Shown: positions 1 through 8,356, numbered from the stretch's first letter. The stretch is DNA of 64,000 nucleotides from Mariprofundus micogutta (GCF_001895085.1 NZ_BDFD01000010.1:1-64000); one strand, 5' to 3'. Made by a program: numbers and translations. The notes: generated from the sequence alone by a model not told the origin.

Positions 1-19
1 TCGTTTCCACTGTGATCAC
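1..19 (-). CDS. Start of an IS21-type transposase (IstA-like), cut by window edge
   Basis: On the minus strand a GGAGG box lies about ten bases before a GTG at 19-17, which opens the frame MITVET before the window ends. The sequence immediately upstream (61-134) looks like the multiple terminal repeats of IS21-family elements, and IstA proteins often begin with a similar short MxTVE stretch. Only six residues are visible, so the call rests on context: the transposase would read leftward, out of the window. Confidence 0.4.
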
Positions 20-60
20 TCCTGTTTTTTCCTCCAACTAAATCATTAGCTGGGGATACT

Positions 61-134
61 ACAGGGGGGTCAAATTTGGACGCTGATTTACCCCTCTAGG
101 GGGTCAATTTTGAACGCTGAATAACATGCCAACA
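61..134. repeat. IS21-family terminal repeats (element end)
   Basis: Two near-identical direct repeats of about 22 bases lie at 65-88 and 99-120, each of the form GGGGGTCAAnTTTnnACGCTGA, 34 bases apart. IS21-family elements carry several such subterminal repeats as transposase binding sites just before istA. The tip of the element is probably near 134, where the minus strand starts TGTTGG, but I cannot fix it without the other end. The repeats sit 46-60 bases from the stop of the zinc-array integrase gene, so this IS appears to have landed beside the trio. Confidence 0.55.
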
Positions 135-179
135 TAAATGCCACCGCCCCGGCATTCCAGCATGTAGAGCCACCAGCTA

Positions 180-2099
180 TCAACCTGTTGCATGCTGTGA
201 TTGGTTTGTGGAGTCTGCTTCATCGTACATGCGTGGGTCTAATAGCTTTAGGTACTTGATTGCTGTGAGTGGAGAAATACCATAAGCGTTTACCAACACT
301 TTCGAATGCCGCATGCCAGATTGATAAGCATTATAAATTGATGTTGCAAACAACTGGTCTGCTGTGACCCCCATATCTTTTAGCACACATGAAACGGCTG
401 AGGATGTCATGTGACAGCCGAATTTCCTCCCTGGGAACAACCATTCATTGTGAAGGTCGTCTTCCATCATGGAAAGTGCATGACGGTGTTCCAAATATCG
501 GTCAAACAAGGCGCTAATTTCTGGTTCCAGTTCAAGTTCAGTTGTTCCGAAAGCGACGCTATATATGCCTTTTTCATTTCTTTGGATTTCCGACATGCGA
601 AGTCGCACTAGTTTGCTTGGCTGCTGGGCATACATGAGCATTAATATGCCAATCAATCCTTTCTTGGATTCTTTTCCTTCAGAGCATAACCAGTTTTTAA
701 TTAGCTCATTGCATTTGTCTGGGGGCAATAATGCATCTTTAGGGATGTTTAAATTAACCGGCTCAATTTTCAGTTTCCTGAACACCTTGCCATGCCTGTT
801 AAAATAACTAACAAGTGTGCGCAGTGGCTGTTTGTAGCCAGGATTGTGAAAAATAAATCCATCAACAATATCCTGATGTATTTGACGGTTATTTATGATT
901 CCACATGCATCAATATGGTTATAAAATCGAATAGCGACCTGAAGTGCACTTGAAATAGTTCTCGGCCTAAACCTAGCCTTTTTTCCTTTCCAACCGCGAT
1001 CTGCATATCGCTTGGCGATGGTTTCAAGGTGCTCTTGAAATGCGATCATTTCCTTTTCAAACCATTTTCCACATGCTTGTGCTACATACATATTCTGACG
1101 TCGCTTCTCAGCAGCAGCACGGATTTCATCGCGGGTTAGTGGAGTGAATAATCCAAGGCTGGCCATGTAGTCATACGGTGTTGTGAACACACGTAGTCCA
1201 TTTGCCCCAAATTCCTTTAATAATGCATGCCCGCAAACTGAATCACGTGAAGGAAACATAACATCCAGCTTCATGAAGAAGGGAAAATATTGCTCAACTT
1301 TCATGGCACCATAATTGGGGGTTTGAAGTTCCATTAACGACTGAATGAAGTCAGCAAAGCATTCTTTAGCCCAGTCAGTGTTCAATAGGCTTTGGCAACG
1401 CACAACACGTTTAACTGCATAGTCACGCCAGTAGCAGTCTTCGCACTTGGTCTTGCTATGCTTAACTCCTTTTTCTCCGCATTGAGGGCAGATAAATGGA
1501 TTTGTTCCACGTTCATGGCACTCTCTACATATCTGTCGCCCCTGAGCATCGAGAGCTTCAGGGCTACGATGTTTATGACAGCCAGGGCAAGTGATGCGGG
1601 CATTCTTTCTGCAGCTTGGACAAACAGCTTCATGAATGCCTGCATTTGAATCGGCCTGTGTAAATAGGCTGTAGGTACCACAATGTGCACATGGCTTTGC
1701 TTTTTTAACCCGTTCTCTGCAGCTAGGACATATTGGCCGACTTTCTGGCCAATCTGCAGTTCCTGAGAAATCTTTTTTACAGATGGTACACGGTCTCGTT
1801 ACAAGAAGCCTGTATGCGCATTTTGCACAAACAACTTTTCCATCAAGGACTCTTCCCCCTGAATAGGCATTGTTACCGCAATGATCGCATGTACGTGCCT
1901 TGGTTTTGCAGCCATGGCAAATGAAGTCATCTTGCGGCATTGTGTTGCATACCTTTCCACAGCATGTGCAAGGGATTTTGGGTAGGTTGTCATAGCATCC
2001 CTTACAAAACCCATTCTTTGGTGCGTTCCTGAATGAATATACGCGCCCTGTCATAGGACGGGCACAGGAATCGCACGGGAGAACGGATTTACTACACAC
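180..2099 (-). CDS. Zinc-knuckle array protein with degenerate tyrosine-recombinase domain
   Basis: The 639-residue protein has two parts. Residues 1 to about 235 form an array of some seven CxxC pairs at regular spacing, often as PCxxC, typical of repeated zinc ribbons. Residues from about 240 carry an integrase-like core-binding region and then a catalytic-domain fold. The box I helix reads LMLMYAQQPSKLVRL, where an active enzyme has a GLR arginine. The box II HxxR signature is not recognisable near the C-terminus. It is therefore probably a DNA-binding partner rather than a strand-cleaving enzyme. It is the last gene of the trio, six bases after the XRE-like gene, and presumably helps the complete recombinase choose or hold DNA ends. 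The function is inferred; the zinc array is seen directly. Confidence 0.7.
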   Translation of the reverse strand: MCSKSVLPCDSCARPMTGRVYSFRNAPKNGFCKGCYDNLPKIPCTCCGKVCNTMPQDDFICHGCKTKARTCDHCGNNAYSGGRVLDGKVVCAKCAYRLLVTRPCTICKKDFSGTADWPESRPICPSCRERVKKAKPCAHCGTYSLFTQADSNAGIHEAVCPSCRKNARITCPGCHKHRSPEALDAQGRQICRECHERGTNPFICPQCGEKGVKHSKTKCEDCYWRDYAVKRVVRCQSLLNTDWAKECFADFIQSLMELQTPNYGAMKVEQYFPFFMKLDVMFPSRDSVCGHALLKEFGANGLRVFTTPYDYMASLGLFTPLTRDEIRAAAEKRRQNMYVAQACGKWFEKEMIAFQEHLETIAKRYADRGWKGKKARFRPRTISSALQVAIRFYNHIDACGIINNRQIHQDIVDGFIFHNPGYKQPLRTLVSYFNRHGKVFRKLKIEPVNLNIPKDALLPPDKCNELIKNWLCSEGKESKKGLIGILMLMYAQQPSKLVRLRMSEIQRNEKGIYSVAFGTTELELEPEISALFDRYLEHRHALSMMEDDLHNEWLFPGRKFGCHMTSSAVSCVLKDMGVTADQLFATSIYNAYQSGMRHSKVLVNAYGISPLTAIKYLKLLDPRMYDEADSTNQSQHATG

Positions 2100-2105
2100 G
2101 GCTAT

Positions 2106-2498
2106 TTACTGTCCTTTTACAGGCATAGGGAGAGCTTTCCCACCGGTAATTGATAAAATGTTATCTACTTCTCTGGGTTCAGTTGTTTTTTGTCTGCCTT
2201 TTGGTTTGGTAGTTGGTGTGGCTGCACCTTTTTCAGCATGTATTCTTCCTACCGGTGGCTTTGAATCTTTGGGTTCATCATGCTCAACAACAATTAAGTC
2301 ATTGGGGTAGCAGTGAAATATTTCCATTAGCCCACGTAAAACAGTAACACTAATTCTGTCAGGCATCTTGTTAACAATTCTGGTTACTTGTGCGGTAGAT
2401 ATTTCAACCCCAAGTGCATCGAGTTGACGAGCAAGTTCAGTTGCTGATTTGATATCATGTTGCGCCATCATTACTCTAAGGTTCCATGTGATTTTCAT
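2106..2498 (-). CDS. Small XRE/Cro-type helix-turn-helix protein of the recombinase trio
   Basis: A 130-residue protein. Residues about 1-70 form a Cro/C1-type helix-turn-helix (segments ATELARQLDALG, ISTAQVTRIV, then LMEIFHCYPNDLI). The opening MKITWNLR and the CxPNDLI end are typical of small XRE regulators encoded beside integrases. The tail (about 75-130) is rich in Lys, Pro and Thr and probably disordered. Its ATG overlaps the stop of the recombinase by four bases, so it is likely translationally coupled. It could repress the operon or serve as an accessory protein. The GCATTTAATGC palindromes upstream of the recombinase are obvious candidate operators, though nothing here proves binding. 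Confidence 0.75.
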   Translation of the reverse strand: MKITWNLRVMMAQHDIKSATELARQLDALGVEISTAQVTRIVNKMPDRISVTVLRGLMEIFHCYPNDLIVVEHDEPKDSKPPVGRIHAEKGAATPTTKPKGRQKTTEPREVDNILSITGGKALPMPVKGQ

Positions 2499-3634
2499 TT
2501 TTTCCCTCCTCCGTTGGTATCTTTACTCTGTAATGCGGTATCGATTTGTGATCTGTTGTAATCATTGAGCAGCTTATTTACAAACTCATCACCGCAATGG
2601 GTATAGCCCTGTGTGGTTGCGGAGAATTCATGTCCGAGTTTGCGTCTGCTGTATTCAACGCTAAGACCTGCTTCTGCTGCGTGGGTTGTATATGTGTGTC
2701 GAAGGCAGTGGGGGACAAAGCCTAAACCTTCAAGGCCGGCATATTTCAAAATTTTATTGAAACGATAAATAAGGGTCCTGGAATTCAGGTGGGTGCCACG
2801 TTCAGTCAAAAAGAATGCCTCTGTGTTCGGGTCACAGTGAGGTTTTTCAAGGAATCTGGGGCGAACCTCATCAACATACCATTGAAGGATTGGAGGTAAG
2901 TTAACATTATCCACCGGAACAGTTCGGATCTTGGGGCCACTGCCATTACTGCCTTTTCCATATACTGTGGCAAAACCAAAATCACCATACTCTGGAGTTC
3001 CAGGGTTTTCTCTAAATGAGTTCGTGGTTAGTCCACGAGCCTCTGAATTCCTCAATGCTAAAATGTAGAGTGTATAGAACATGGCTTTATCACGCTGTAG
3101 AATTAAAAACTCTTTGGACCTGAATTTATATGCTTCGACTATCTGTTCATCAATAGCATCAAAAAATTGTTCAATCTGCAGATGTGTGAAAGCAGGGCGT
3201 TCATTTGTACGCTGCCTTTCGTTGACGTGAGGGATCTTATTTTCTTCTGTGACGATCTGGCGAGCTTTCACGCCAAAGCTGTTCAAAATTTCTGCACGAA
3301 ATTTCACATTGTTAGTGAAGTATCTATAATATTGCTGAATCGCCGTCTGATACTTTCTCTGTGATTCAGTAGCTAGTTTCCGCTCCACGCCTATGTGGTA
3401 GCACCAAGCATCAAAATCATCTTCGTCTGCATTCCAGGGAGCTTTCTGAGTGTAAGTCAGGAAATCATTCAGCGTTCTCAAATCACCTTGGACTGATTTT
3501 TCAGTGTGATTTAATGAGCCAAGTCTACGCTGCTCATAACCCTTGGTGATGGCGCTCAGTAGAGCTTGCTCCTTTTCAGAAATATTAAGATGGTTGGCTT
3601 GAGTCTGGACAACTTGCACGTGCTTACGAGGCAT
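2495..3634 (-). CDS. Tyrosine recombinase / integrase
   Basis: A 379-residue tyrosine recombinase with an N-terminal SAM-like core-binding domain (about 30-125) and a C-terminal catalytic domain (about 150-350). The catalytic set is complete: Arg195 in ALRNSEARGL, Lys227 in the beta-hairpin, His309-x-x-Arg312-His313, His335 in KLGHEF and the nucleophile Tyr344. It should cut and rejoin DNA through a 3'-phosphotyrosine and move the element in or out of comM. It is the first gene of the leftward trio. A GGAGG-like site precedes ATG 3634. The roughly 340 bases upstream contain repeated palindromes that may be regulatory or recombinase arm sites. Confidence 0.92.
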   Translation of the reverse strand: MPRKHVQVVQTQANHLNISEKEQALLSAITKGYEQRRLGSLNHTEKSVQGDLRTLNDFLTYTQKAPWNADEDDFDAWCYHIGVERKLATESQRKYQTAIQQYYRYFTNNVKFRAEILNSFGVKARQIVTEENKIPHVNERQRTNERPAFTHLQIEQFFDAIDEQIVEAYKFRSKEFLILQRDKAMFYTLYILALRNSEARGLTTNSFRENPGTPEYGDFGFATVYGKGSNGSGPKIRTVPVDNVNLPPILQWYVDEVRPRFLEKPHCDPNTEAFFLTERGTHLNSRTLIYRFNKILKYAGLEGLGFVPHCLRHTYTTHAAEAGLSVEYSRRKLGHEFSATTQGYTHCGDEFVNKLLNDYNRSQIDTALQSKDTNGGGKK

Positions 3635-3706
3635 GGTTGCCTCCTAATCTACTTAATTCAACAATGCGGAATTTCCAATCTTCTCTCTGCATAAAGCGCA
3701 TTATAA

Positions 3707-3868
3707 TTGCATTTAATGCAATATGCAAGCATTTAATGCGACATTCCTGCATGGGGGCATAAAGTAGGGTGGTGAACATTACATTAAATGCAACTATCTG
3801 ATCTGAAAGGTTTTTTAAGTGGGGGGTGGAAACTCCAATGTTCAGAAAATACTTGCATTTAATGCAAG
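3707..3868. repeat. Four GCATTTAATGC palindromes at the element end
   Basis: The same near-palindrome occurs four times: TTGCATTTAATGCAA at 3707-3721, GCATTTAATGC at 3729-3739, inverted ACATTAAATGC at 3781-3791, and CTTGCATTTAATGCAAG at 3852-3868. A second short motif, AATGTTC, is at 3837-3843 and 3894-3900, and inverted at 3774-3780. The block lies between the recombinase start and the comM junction. It fits operator sites for the XRE-like protein or arm sites for the recombinase; I cannot tell which from sequence alone. Confidence 0.75.
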
Positions 3869-3975
3869 ATTCATAGTGTAGGGTGAAGTTTGTAATGTTC
3901 AATAAGTTACATATAAACAACCACTTAGCCCGCGTATTGACGATCTTGATTTGAATACTGGTAATATTGGAAGGT

Positions 3976-4935
3976 TGGTAACTCATCGAGGAATAATATG
4001 CCAAAATCTGCCTTGGATATTTCTCCCGGTTTGGGATTGCTTCCGCCACCGATAATGGCCACATTGGAAGCAGTATGATGAGGCGTTCTGATCGGAGGCA
4101 ATTTACTCATGGCAGGCCGTGATCGATCCCCTGACACACTGTATATACGGGTAACTTCCAGAGCCTGTTCCGAGGTCAGTGGAGGCATGATTCCCGGCAG
4201 GCGTTTGGCCAGCATGCTTTTACCGACTCCGGGGCTGCCATTGAGCAGCAGATGATGTCCGCCAGCTGCAGCAATCTCCAGTGCCCTGCGTGCCTGTTGC
4301 TGACCTCGCACATCACACATATCCGGTATATTCTCAGAAATCTGTGTGTCATCAGTTTCGAAGTAAGCCTGTTCTATCGCTTTAAAGCCGGTCAAATGTT
4401 CTACAACAGTTAGCAGGTTGGCAGCAGGATAAATCTGTATGTCATCGATGGCGGCCACTTCATTGATATTATCCGTGGGCAGGATGATAGATTGAAAACC
4501 ATGTGAGCGGGCAAAAAGCACCAGCGGTAATACACCGTTCACAGGATTGATGCGGCCATCAAGAGCCAGTTCACCGATCAGGAAGGGAAGCTTGCTTTCG
4601 TTCTGTGAAACTGATGCCGAACTGGAAAGCTTCAATGCATTATCGAGCTGGATCTGCCCTGATGCCATGAGCAGTCCGATGGCAATAGGAAGGTCGAAAT
4701 AGGAGCCGTCCTTGCGCATATCGGCAGGGGAGAGGTTCACCGTGATTCGACGCAGCGGAAATTCAAACCCAGAATTAATAACCGATGAGCGGACTCTGTC
4801 GCGAGCCTCACGAACTGCGGCTTCGGGCAGCCCAACCAGAGACCAGCAGGGAATGCCGCGAGACAGATCAACTTCAACATCAACGGCTTCAGCATCCAAA
4901 CCACGTAAACTGGCGGAAGCAAGCCGGGCGAGCAT
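3976..4935 (-). pseudogene. comM: comM (YifB-type AAA+ ATPase), 5' part, interrupted by insertion
   Basis: About 320 residues match the N-terminal part of ComM, a Mg-chelatase-like AAA+ helicase that drives branch migration during natural transformation. The ChlI domain is in place (residues about 20-140), Walker A is GSPGVGKSM, and Walker B ends FLDELP. After that point the frame continues only a few codons of unrelated sequence to a stop at 3925. Intact ComM is about 500 residues, so the sensor, arginine-finger and C-terminal domains are lost. The break coincides with the end of the recombinase element. comM is a known insertion hotspot for genomic islands in other bacteria. The gene starts two bases after ubiK and is likely in the same transcript. 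Confidence 0.9.
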
Positions 4936-4936
4936 A

Positions 4937-5194
4937 TTAACTCAGTTTTTTGATTTGAGCTTCCAGCTCGCTTACTCGGGCTTCCAGTGCCGAGAGTTCT
5001 TCACGTGCTTTCCTTAACATGGCTTCCTGAACCTGCATACGCTCATGGGTCACCACATCAAACTGATCAAGCGCGCCTTCAACAATACTTTTAACCTGTG
5101 CTTCGGCACCCTGTTTGAGGCCACCCAGCAGACGAAGGCCGCCGGCAATTTTTTCTGCAATATCGTCCAATGACTGTTGATTATTGCTGCTCAT
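4937..5194 (-). CDS. ubiK: UbiK-family accessory factor (BMFP domain)
   Basis: An 85-residue protein of the UbiK/YqiC family. The N-terminal half is an amphipathic helix region. QFDVVTHERMQVQEAML is the family signature, and the C-terminus (about 52-84) is a coiled coil with Leu and Glu heptads. UbiK assists ubiquinone biosynthesis by UbiJ and the Ubi complex and forms coiled-coil trimers that associate with membranes. It lies directly upstream of comM, as in many proteobacteria, and in one run with ubiX two genes earlier, which supports the quinone role. Confidence 0.85.
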   Translation of the reverse strand: MSSNNQQSLDDIAEKIAGGLRLLGGLKQGAEAQVKSIVEGALDQFDVVTHERMQVQEAMLRKAREELSALEARVSELEAQIKKLS

Positions 5195-5195
5195 C

Positions 5196-5846
5196 TTATT
5201 TCTCCGCTCTGCTCAAGATTGATTTTCGTTTATTCTTCTCTTGTTTATCGATTATAGCACCTTTCAGATAGGCTGTTTTACCTGAAGGCAGTTTAATCAT
5301 TAACCAGCCCTGAGAACCGATTTTACTGACTTCAAGACTGGCACCGGGCCTGAACCAGCCGACCCGTTTGGAGTCAACTGAAGTCTTGGCTCTCAGATTG
5401 TTATATTTTTTCCTGCTGAAACGAGTGTATCTGGGCAATTTTTTCAGTTTGACTTCGATCAGTTCTGTGATGGCGGTTTCAACGGACTCTTCACGAGATG
5501 AACTGCGCACTTTTATATAAACAGTTGTGAGTTGAGGTGTTTGCCGTCTCACAGTCATTGTACCGTCCAGACGCTGATTGCCAAAGCCAATGCCATAACC
5601 GCCATCTTCCTGGATTTCAAGCACATCAATATCCAGTTTCATATCCCTTAGTGAACTCTGGATAGCAGCCAGCGTGCGTTTCATGCTGGATGGGAAGCTT
5701 TTTTCCAGGCCGACAAACTGGTTGCCCAACACTTCGAATACGGCTCCGGGAATCGCCGAAACTGCAGTGACAGCGACACAGCCAGACAACATGAATGGCA
5801 GCAGTATGATAAGCGCTGATACACGAACGAGTCTTAAATGCCCCAT
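5196..5846 (-). CDS. Lipoprotein, DUF3568-like with C-terminal SH3-like region
   Basis: A 216-residue predicted lipoprotein. A signal peptide ends in a lipobox, FMLSGC, with acylation at Cys22. Residues about 30-140 resemble the DUF3568 type of small alpha/beta envelope proteins. Residues about 150-205 resemble a bacterial SH3 module (NLRAKTSVDSKRVGWFRPG, then GWLMIKLPSGKTAYL). SH3 modules in this position often bind peptidoglycan or proteins, but no specific role can be given. The start overlaps the end of ubiX by 13 bases, and ubiK follows one base after its stop, so the three are probably one operon. Confidence 0.7.
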   Translation of the reverse strand: MGHLRLVRVSALIILLPFMLSGCVAVTAVSAIPGAVFEVLGNQFVGLEKSFPSSMKRTLAAIQSSLRDMKLDIDVLEIQEDGGYGIGFGNQRLDGTMTVRRQTPQLTTVYIKVRSSSREESVETAITELIEVKLKKLPRYTRFSRKKYNNLRAKTSVDSKRVGWFRPGASLEVSKIGSQGWLMIKLPSGKTAYLKGAIIDKQEKNKRKSILSRAEK

Positions 5847-6451
5847 TTTTTAGCCTCCGGATTAGACAGGTCCAGATGATCGAGCACGCGGTCTACAATA
5901 AAATCAATGATCTCAGTTATCGATTCCGGTTTATGATAAAAGCCGGGCATGGCAGGGATAATATGGGTTCCCAGATGCGAGAGTTTGAGCATGTTTTCCA
6001 GATGAATAGATGATAAAGGGGTTTCTCGAGGTACAATAATCAGTTGCCGCTTTTCTTTCAGTATCACATCGGCAGCACGTTCGATCAGGTTGTCCGACAT
6101 GCCTCCGGCAATGCGCGCCATCGTACCCATCGAGCATGGGATGATGACCATCTGTTTGATGCCGGCAGAACCAGATGCCGCAGGTGAAAACCAGTCTTTC
6201 AGTTCATAGTTATGCAGCAGGTGACTTGAAATATTGAGATGCTTTGCCAGCGCAGATATAACCAGTTCGGTCTGCTCAGGCAGGTTTAAACCGGTTTCCT
6301 GTTGCAGTACAACTCTGGCTGCTTTGGAGAGTAGCAAATGTTGCGCTACACCTGCCTCAGCCAGACGTTGAATCAGTCTCAAACCGTAGGCTGCTCCGGA
6401 TGCACCGGTCATTGCAGTAATGACAGATCTGTTTTCGTTACCGCTTTGCAT
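5834..6451 (-). CDS. ubiX: Flavin prenyltransferase UbiX
   Basis: About 205 residues of the UbiX flavoprotein family. The enzyme joins a dimethylallyl group to FMN to make the prenylated flavin cofactor used by UbiD decarboxylases in ubiquinone synthesis. The FMN-binding AMTGASGAAYGLRL segment is at residues about 13-26. PCSMGTMARIAGGMSDNLIERAADV and the PRETPLSSIHLENM segment are the family's catalytic and prenyl-binding stretches. ATG 6451 is preferred because it has GGAGAGG upstream; an in-frame GTG precedes it directly. No ubiD is in the window. Confidence 0.93.
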   Translation of the reverse strand: MQSGNENRSVITAMTGASGAAYGLRLIQRLAEAGVAQHLLLSKAARVVLQQETGLNLPEQTELVISALAKHLNISSHLLHNYELKDWFSPAASGSAGIKQMVIIPCSMGTMARIAGGMSDNLIERAADVILKEKRQLIIVPRETPLSSIHLENMLKLSHLGTHIIPAMPGFYHKPESITEIIDFIVDRVLDHLDLSNPEAKKWGI

Positions 6452-6567
6452 CACTGGTTTCAGCCTCTCCTGTTAATAACTGCAAACATTAATCATGCTG
6501 AACAGTCTAACTGTCTGCAAGTATTGTGTTATTTTGATGCGAATTCCACTGTACAGAGAGTACAGCC

Positions 6568-7299
6568 CTACATCGAAAAGCTTTCACCCAGATAGAGACG
6601 TCGGGCATCCGGGTGAGCAATAATCTCATCTGACGTACCCTGCACAATAATTTCCCCAGCACTCATCAGATATGCGCGGTCGCAGATGGAGAGTGTGTCA
6701 CGAACATTGTGGTCGGTGATCAGAATGCCGATGCCTTTGCTTTTAAGCTCGGCAATGATGGTTTGAATATCTTCGACGGCGATAGGGTCCACACCGGCAA
6801 AGGGTTCATCAAGCAGCAGGAATCGTGGTTTGGTGACCAGGGCGCGGGCAATTTCTGTACGCCTGCGCTGACCACCGGAGAGGGTATAGGCTTTCTGATG
6901 TTGTACGCCCTCAATGCCGAAATCGATAAGCAGCTGTTCAAGTTCTTCTTCAACTTGAATCTCCGGTATGTCGAGTGTCTCAAAGATGGCCAGCAGGTTT
7001 TCCCGTACGCTTAATTTGCGGAAGATGCTGGCCTCCTGAGGCAGGTAACCGATGCCGCTGCGGGCGCGAAGATGCATCGGCAGGGCAGTGATATCGTCCT
7101 CATTAAATGAAACTGATCCGGTATCCGATTGAATTAGTCCGCATACCATGTAGAAGCTTGTGGTTTTACCCGCGCCATTAGGGCCCAGCAGGCCGATGCA
7201 TTCGCCGGAGAAAACATCAAGGTTTACGCCGCTGACAACCTGTTTGCTGCGGTATGATTTACACAGGCCTTTGGCAGAGAGGTGATGGACGCTGCTCAT
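6568..7299 (-). CDS. lptB: LPS export ABC transporter ATPase LptB
   Basis: A 243-residue ABC ATPase. Walker A is GPNGAGKT (about 39-46), the Q-loop is YLPQEASIF, the signature is LSGGQRRR, and Walker B is FLLLDEPFAGVDP followed by the switch His in ITDHNVRDTL. The sequence is typical of LptB, which powers extraction of lipopolysaccharide from the inner membrane with LptF/G. The ATG overlaps the stop of lptA, and the gene closes the kdsD-kdsC-lptC-lptA-lptB run. In many proteobacteria rpoN follows directly; here ubiX follows after 117 bases. Confidence 0.96.
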   Translation of the reverse strand: MSSVHHLSAKGLCKSYRSKQVVSGVNLDVFSGECIGLLGPNGAGKTTSFYMVCGLIQSDTGSVSFNEDDITALPMHLRARSGIGYLPQEASIFRKLSVRENLLAIFETLDIPEIQVEEELEQLLIDFGIEGVQHQKAYTLSGGQRRRTEIARALVTKPRFLLLDEPFAGVDPIAVEDIQTIIAELKSKGIGILITDHNVRDTLSICDRAYLMSAGEIIVQGTSDEIIAHPDARRLYLGESFSM

Positions 7300-7769
7300 T
7301 TTTTGCTCCCGCCAGACATCGGAGTGGAGCCATTCTGATCCGACTCAATGACCATATGCGTTCTTCCACCAGCTTTGGGCTGTACGATGGTTTTCTCCTG
7401 ATTAATGTAGTGAATGATGGTCTCACCCTGAATCCGACTGCCCTGTTGCTGCAGGCTGGCATTGCCAATCAATGTGAGTTTTCCTTTAACCTGATCCAGC
7501 ACAGCTTTGTTTGATGAGCCGGTGATTTTACCCTGTTTGAGCTTGATGTTGCCGAATGCTTCAGCATGGTCGAGTTGGTTGTTTTTGTAATAGGCAATCA
7601 GCTTGTCGCAGTGCAGTTGAAAATCATCCCTTGTGAGTTGCACCTTCCCGATGAATTCAGCCTGACTGGTTTTATGGAAAAAAGTCATTTTGCCGGACTC
7701 TATTTCGACAGGTCCAGCCAGCGCTGAGCCGGAGCTGAGAATCAATAGCAATGCTAACATGGTTTTCAT
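7296..7769 (-). CDS. lptA: Periplasmic LPS bridge protein LptA
   Basis: About 157 residues. The signal peptide is MKTMLALLLILSSGSALA, followed by the OstA/LptA jellyroll repeat (GKMTFFHKTSQAEFIGKVQLTRDDF and later strands). LptA forms the periplasmic bridge that carries LPS from LptC to LptD. I prefer ATG 7769, which has AAGGAG ten bases upstream and overlaps the lptC stop as TGATG. An earlier in-frame ATG at 7790 lacks a good site. The overlaps with lptC and lptB point to tight coupling. Confidence 0.92.
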   Translation of the reverse strand: MKTMLALLLILSSGSALAGPVEIESGKMTFFHKTSQAEFIGKVQLTRDDFQLHCDKLIAYYKNNQLDHAEAFGNIKLKQGKITGSSNKAVLDQVKGKLTLIGNASLQQQGSRIQGETIIHYINQEKTIVQPKAGGRTHMVIESDQNGSTPMSGGSKK

Positions 7770-8347
7770 CACGGTTTTGCTCCTTGCCATTGCGGGCTAC
7801 TGTTATCCTGAATCCAGATACCTTCATCTACGATGATCTCTTCACGCTGTCGATGCAAGCGCATATTTTTACCTCTGGCGGACATCGATTCACCTTTAAT
7901 GTTGAACTTCTCCGGCACATGTAACACATCTGTTGCACTGGTATAAATCATCATATCGGTTGTCAGATGCCAGAGATCATAGACGACGTTAACCTGATCT
8001 TCGAAACGAATGTCTCGACTCAGGGGATTAAACCACGCCTGTTTACTGTCTATCGTTATCTTGTCCCCCGATTGCGTAAACAGACTCAAGGTAGGTGACA
8101 CCAGATTCATCTGTCCGTCCAGTTGCTGTTTTGCCTCTTCAGCTTTGAGTTGCCATATCACCTTGCCATCTTTTCGTTCTACGATAAGCGGGCTTTCAAC
8201 CTTGGTCTGTGGCTTTTCAACCTGGGTTTCTTCAACAGCTACCTCCTGGGGGGATTGCAGCCACATCAAGGTAATAGCGATAACAATACTGCCAACTGAA
8301 AGCAGCAGACTTGCCCATTTTAGCCATGGCCAGAAAGAAAATCGCAT
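7769..8347 (-). CDS. lptC: LPS export protein LptC
   Basis: A 192-residue LptC homologue. One N-terminal membrane helix (about 9-30) is followed by a periplasmic OstA-like beta-jellyroll (about 55-180) with strands such as GKVIWQLKAEEAKQ and GDKITIDSKQAWFNP. LptC sits in the LptB2FG complex and passes LPS to LptA. The position between kdsC and lptA is the standard proteobacterial order. The spacer of about 15 residues after the helix is rich in Glu, Gln and Val. Confidence 0.9.
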   Translation of the reverse strand: MRFSFWPWLKWASLLLSVGSIVIAITLMWLQSPQEVAVEETQVEKPQTKVESPLIVERKDGKVIWQLKAEEAKQQLDGQMNLVSPTLSLFTQSGDKITIDSKQAWFNPLSRDIRFEDQVNVVYDLWHLTTDMMIYTSATDVLHVPEKFNIKGESMSARGKNMRLHRQREEIIVDEGIWIQDNSSPQWQGAKP

Positions 8348-8356
8348 TGTTCGGGC

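Larger units (their letters stand above)
135..3978 (-). mobile_element. Three-gene tyrosine-recombinase element inserted in comM
   Basis: Three co-directional genes (tyrosine recombinase, XRE-like protein, zinc-array degenerate integrase) overlap or sit six bases apart. They lie between a truncated comM and an IS21-type end. The comM frame stops resembling ComM at about 3976, immediately after the Walker B FLDELP, which marks one end of the insertion. The other end and the 3' part of comM are outside the window, so the element is larger than shown. The protein sizes (379, 130, 639) recall TnpA, TnpC and TnpB of Tn554 (361, 125, 630), though the gene order differs. The relationship is an inference. 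Confidence 0.65.

Noticed and set aside
1-3978. A RIT element of three active tyrosine recombinases
   Set aside because: Only one of the three proteins has a complete catalytic set. The middle one is a helix-turn-helix protein and the last is degenerate.
3624-4064. A 146-residue frame on the minus strand spanning the comM break
   Set aside because: It overlaps the palindrome region and comM in another frame, with no ribosome site or recognisable domain. It looks like a chance frame.
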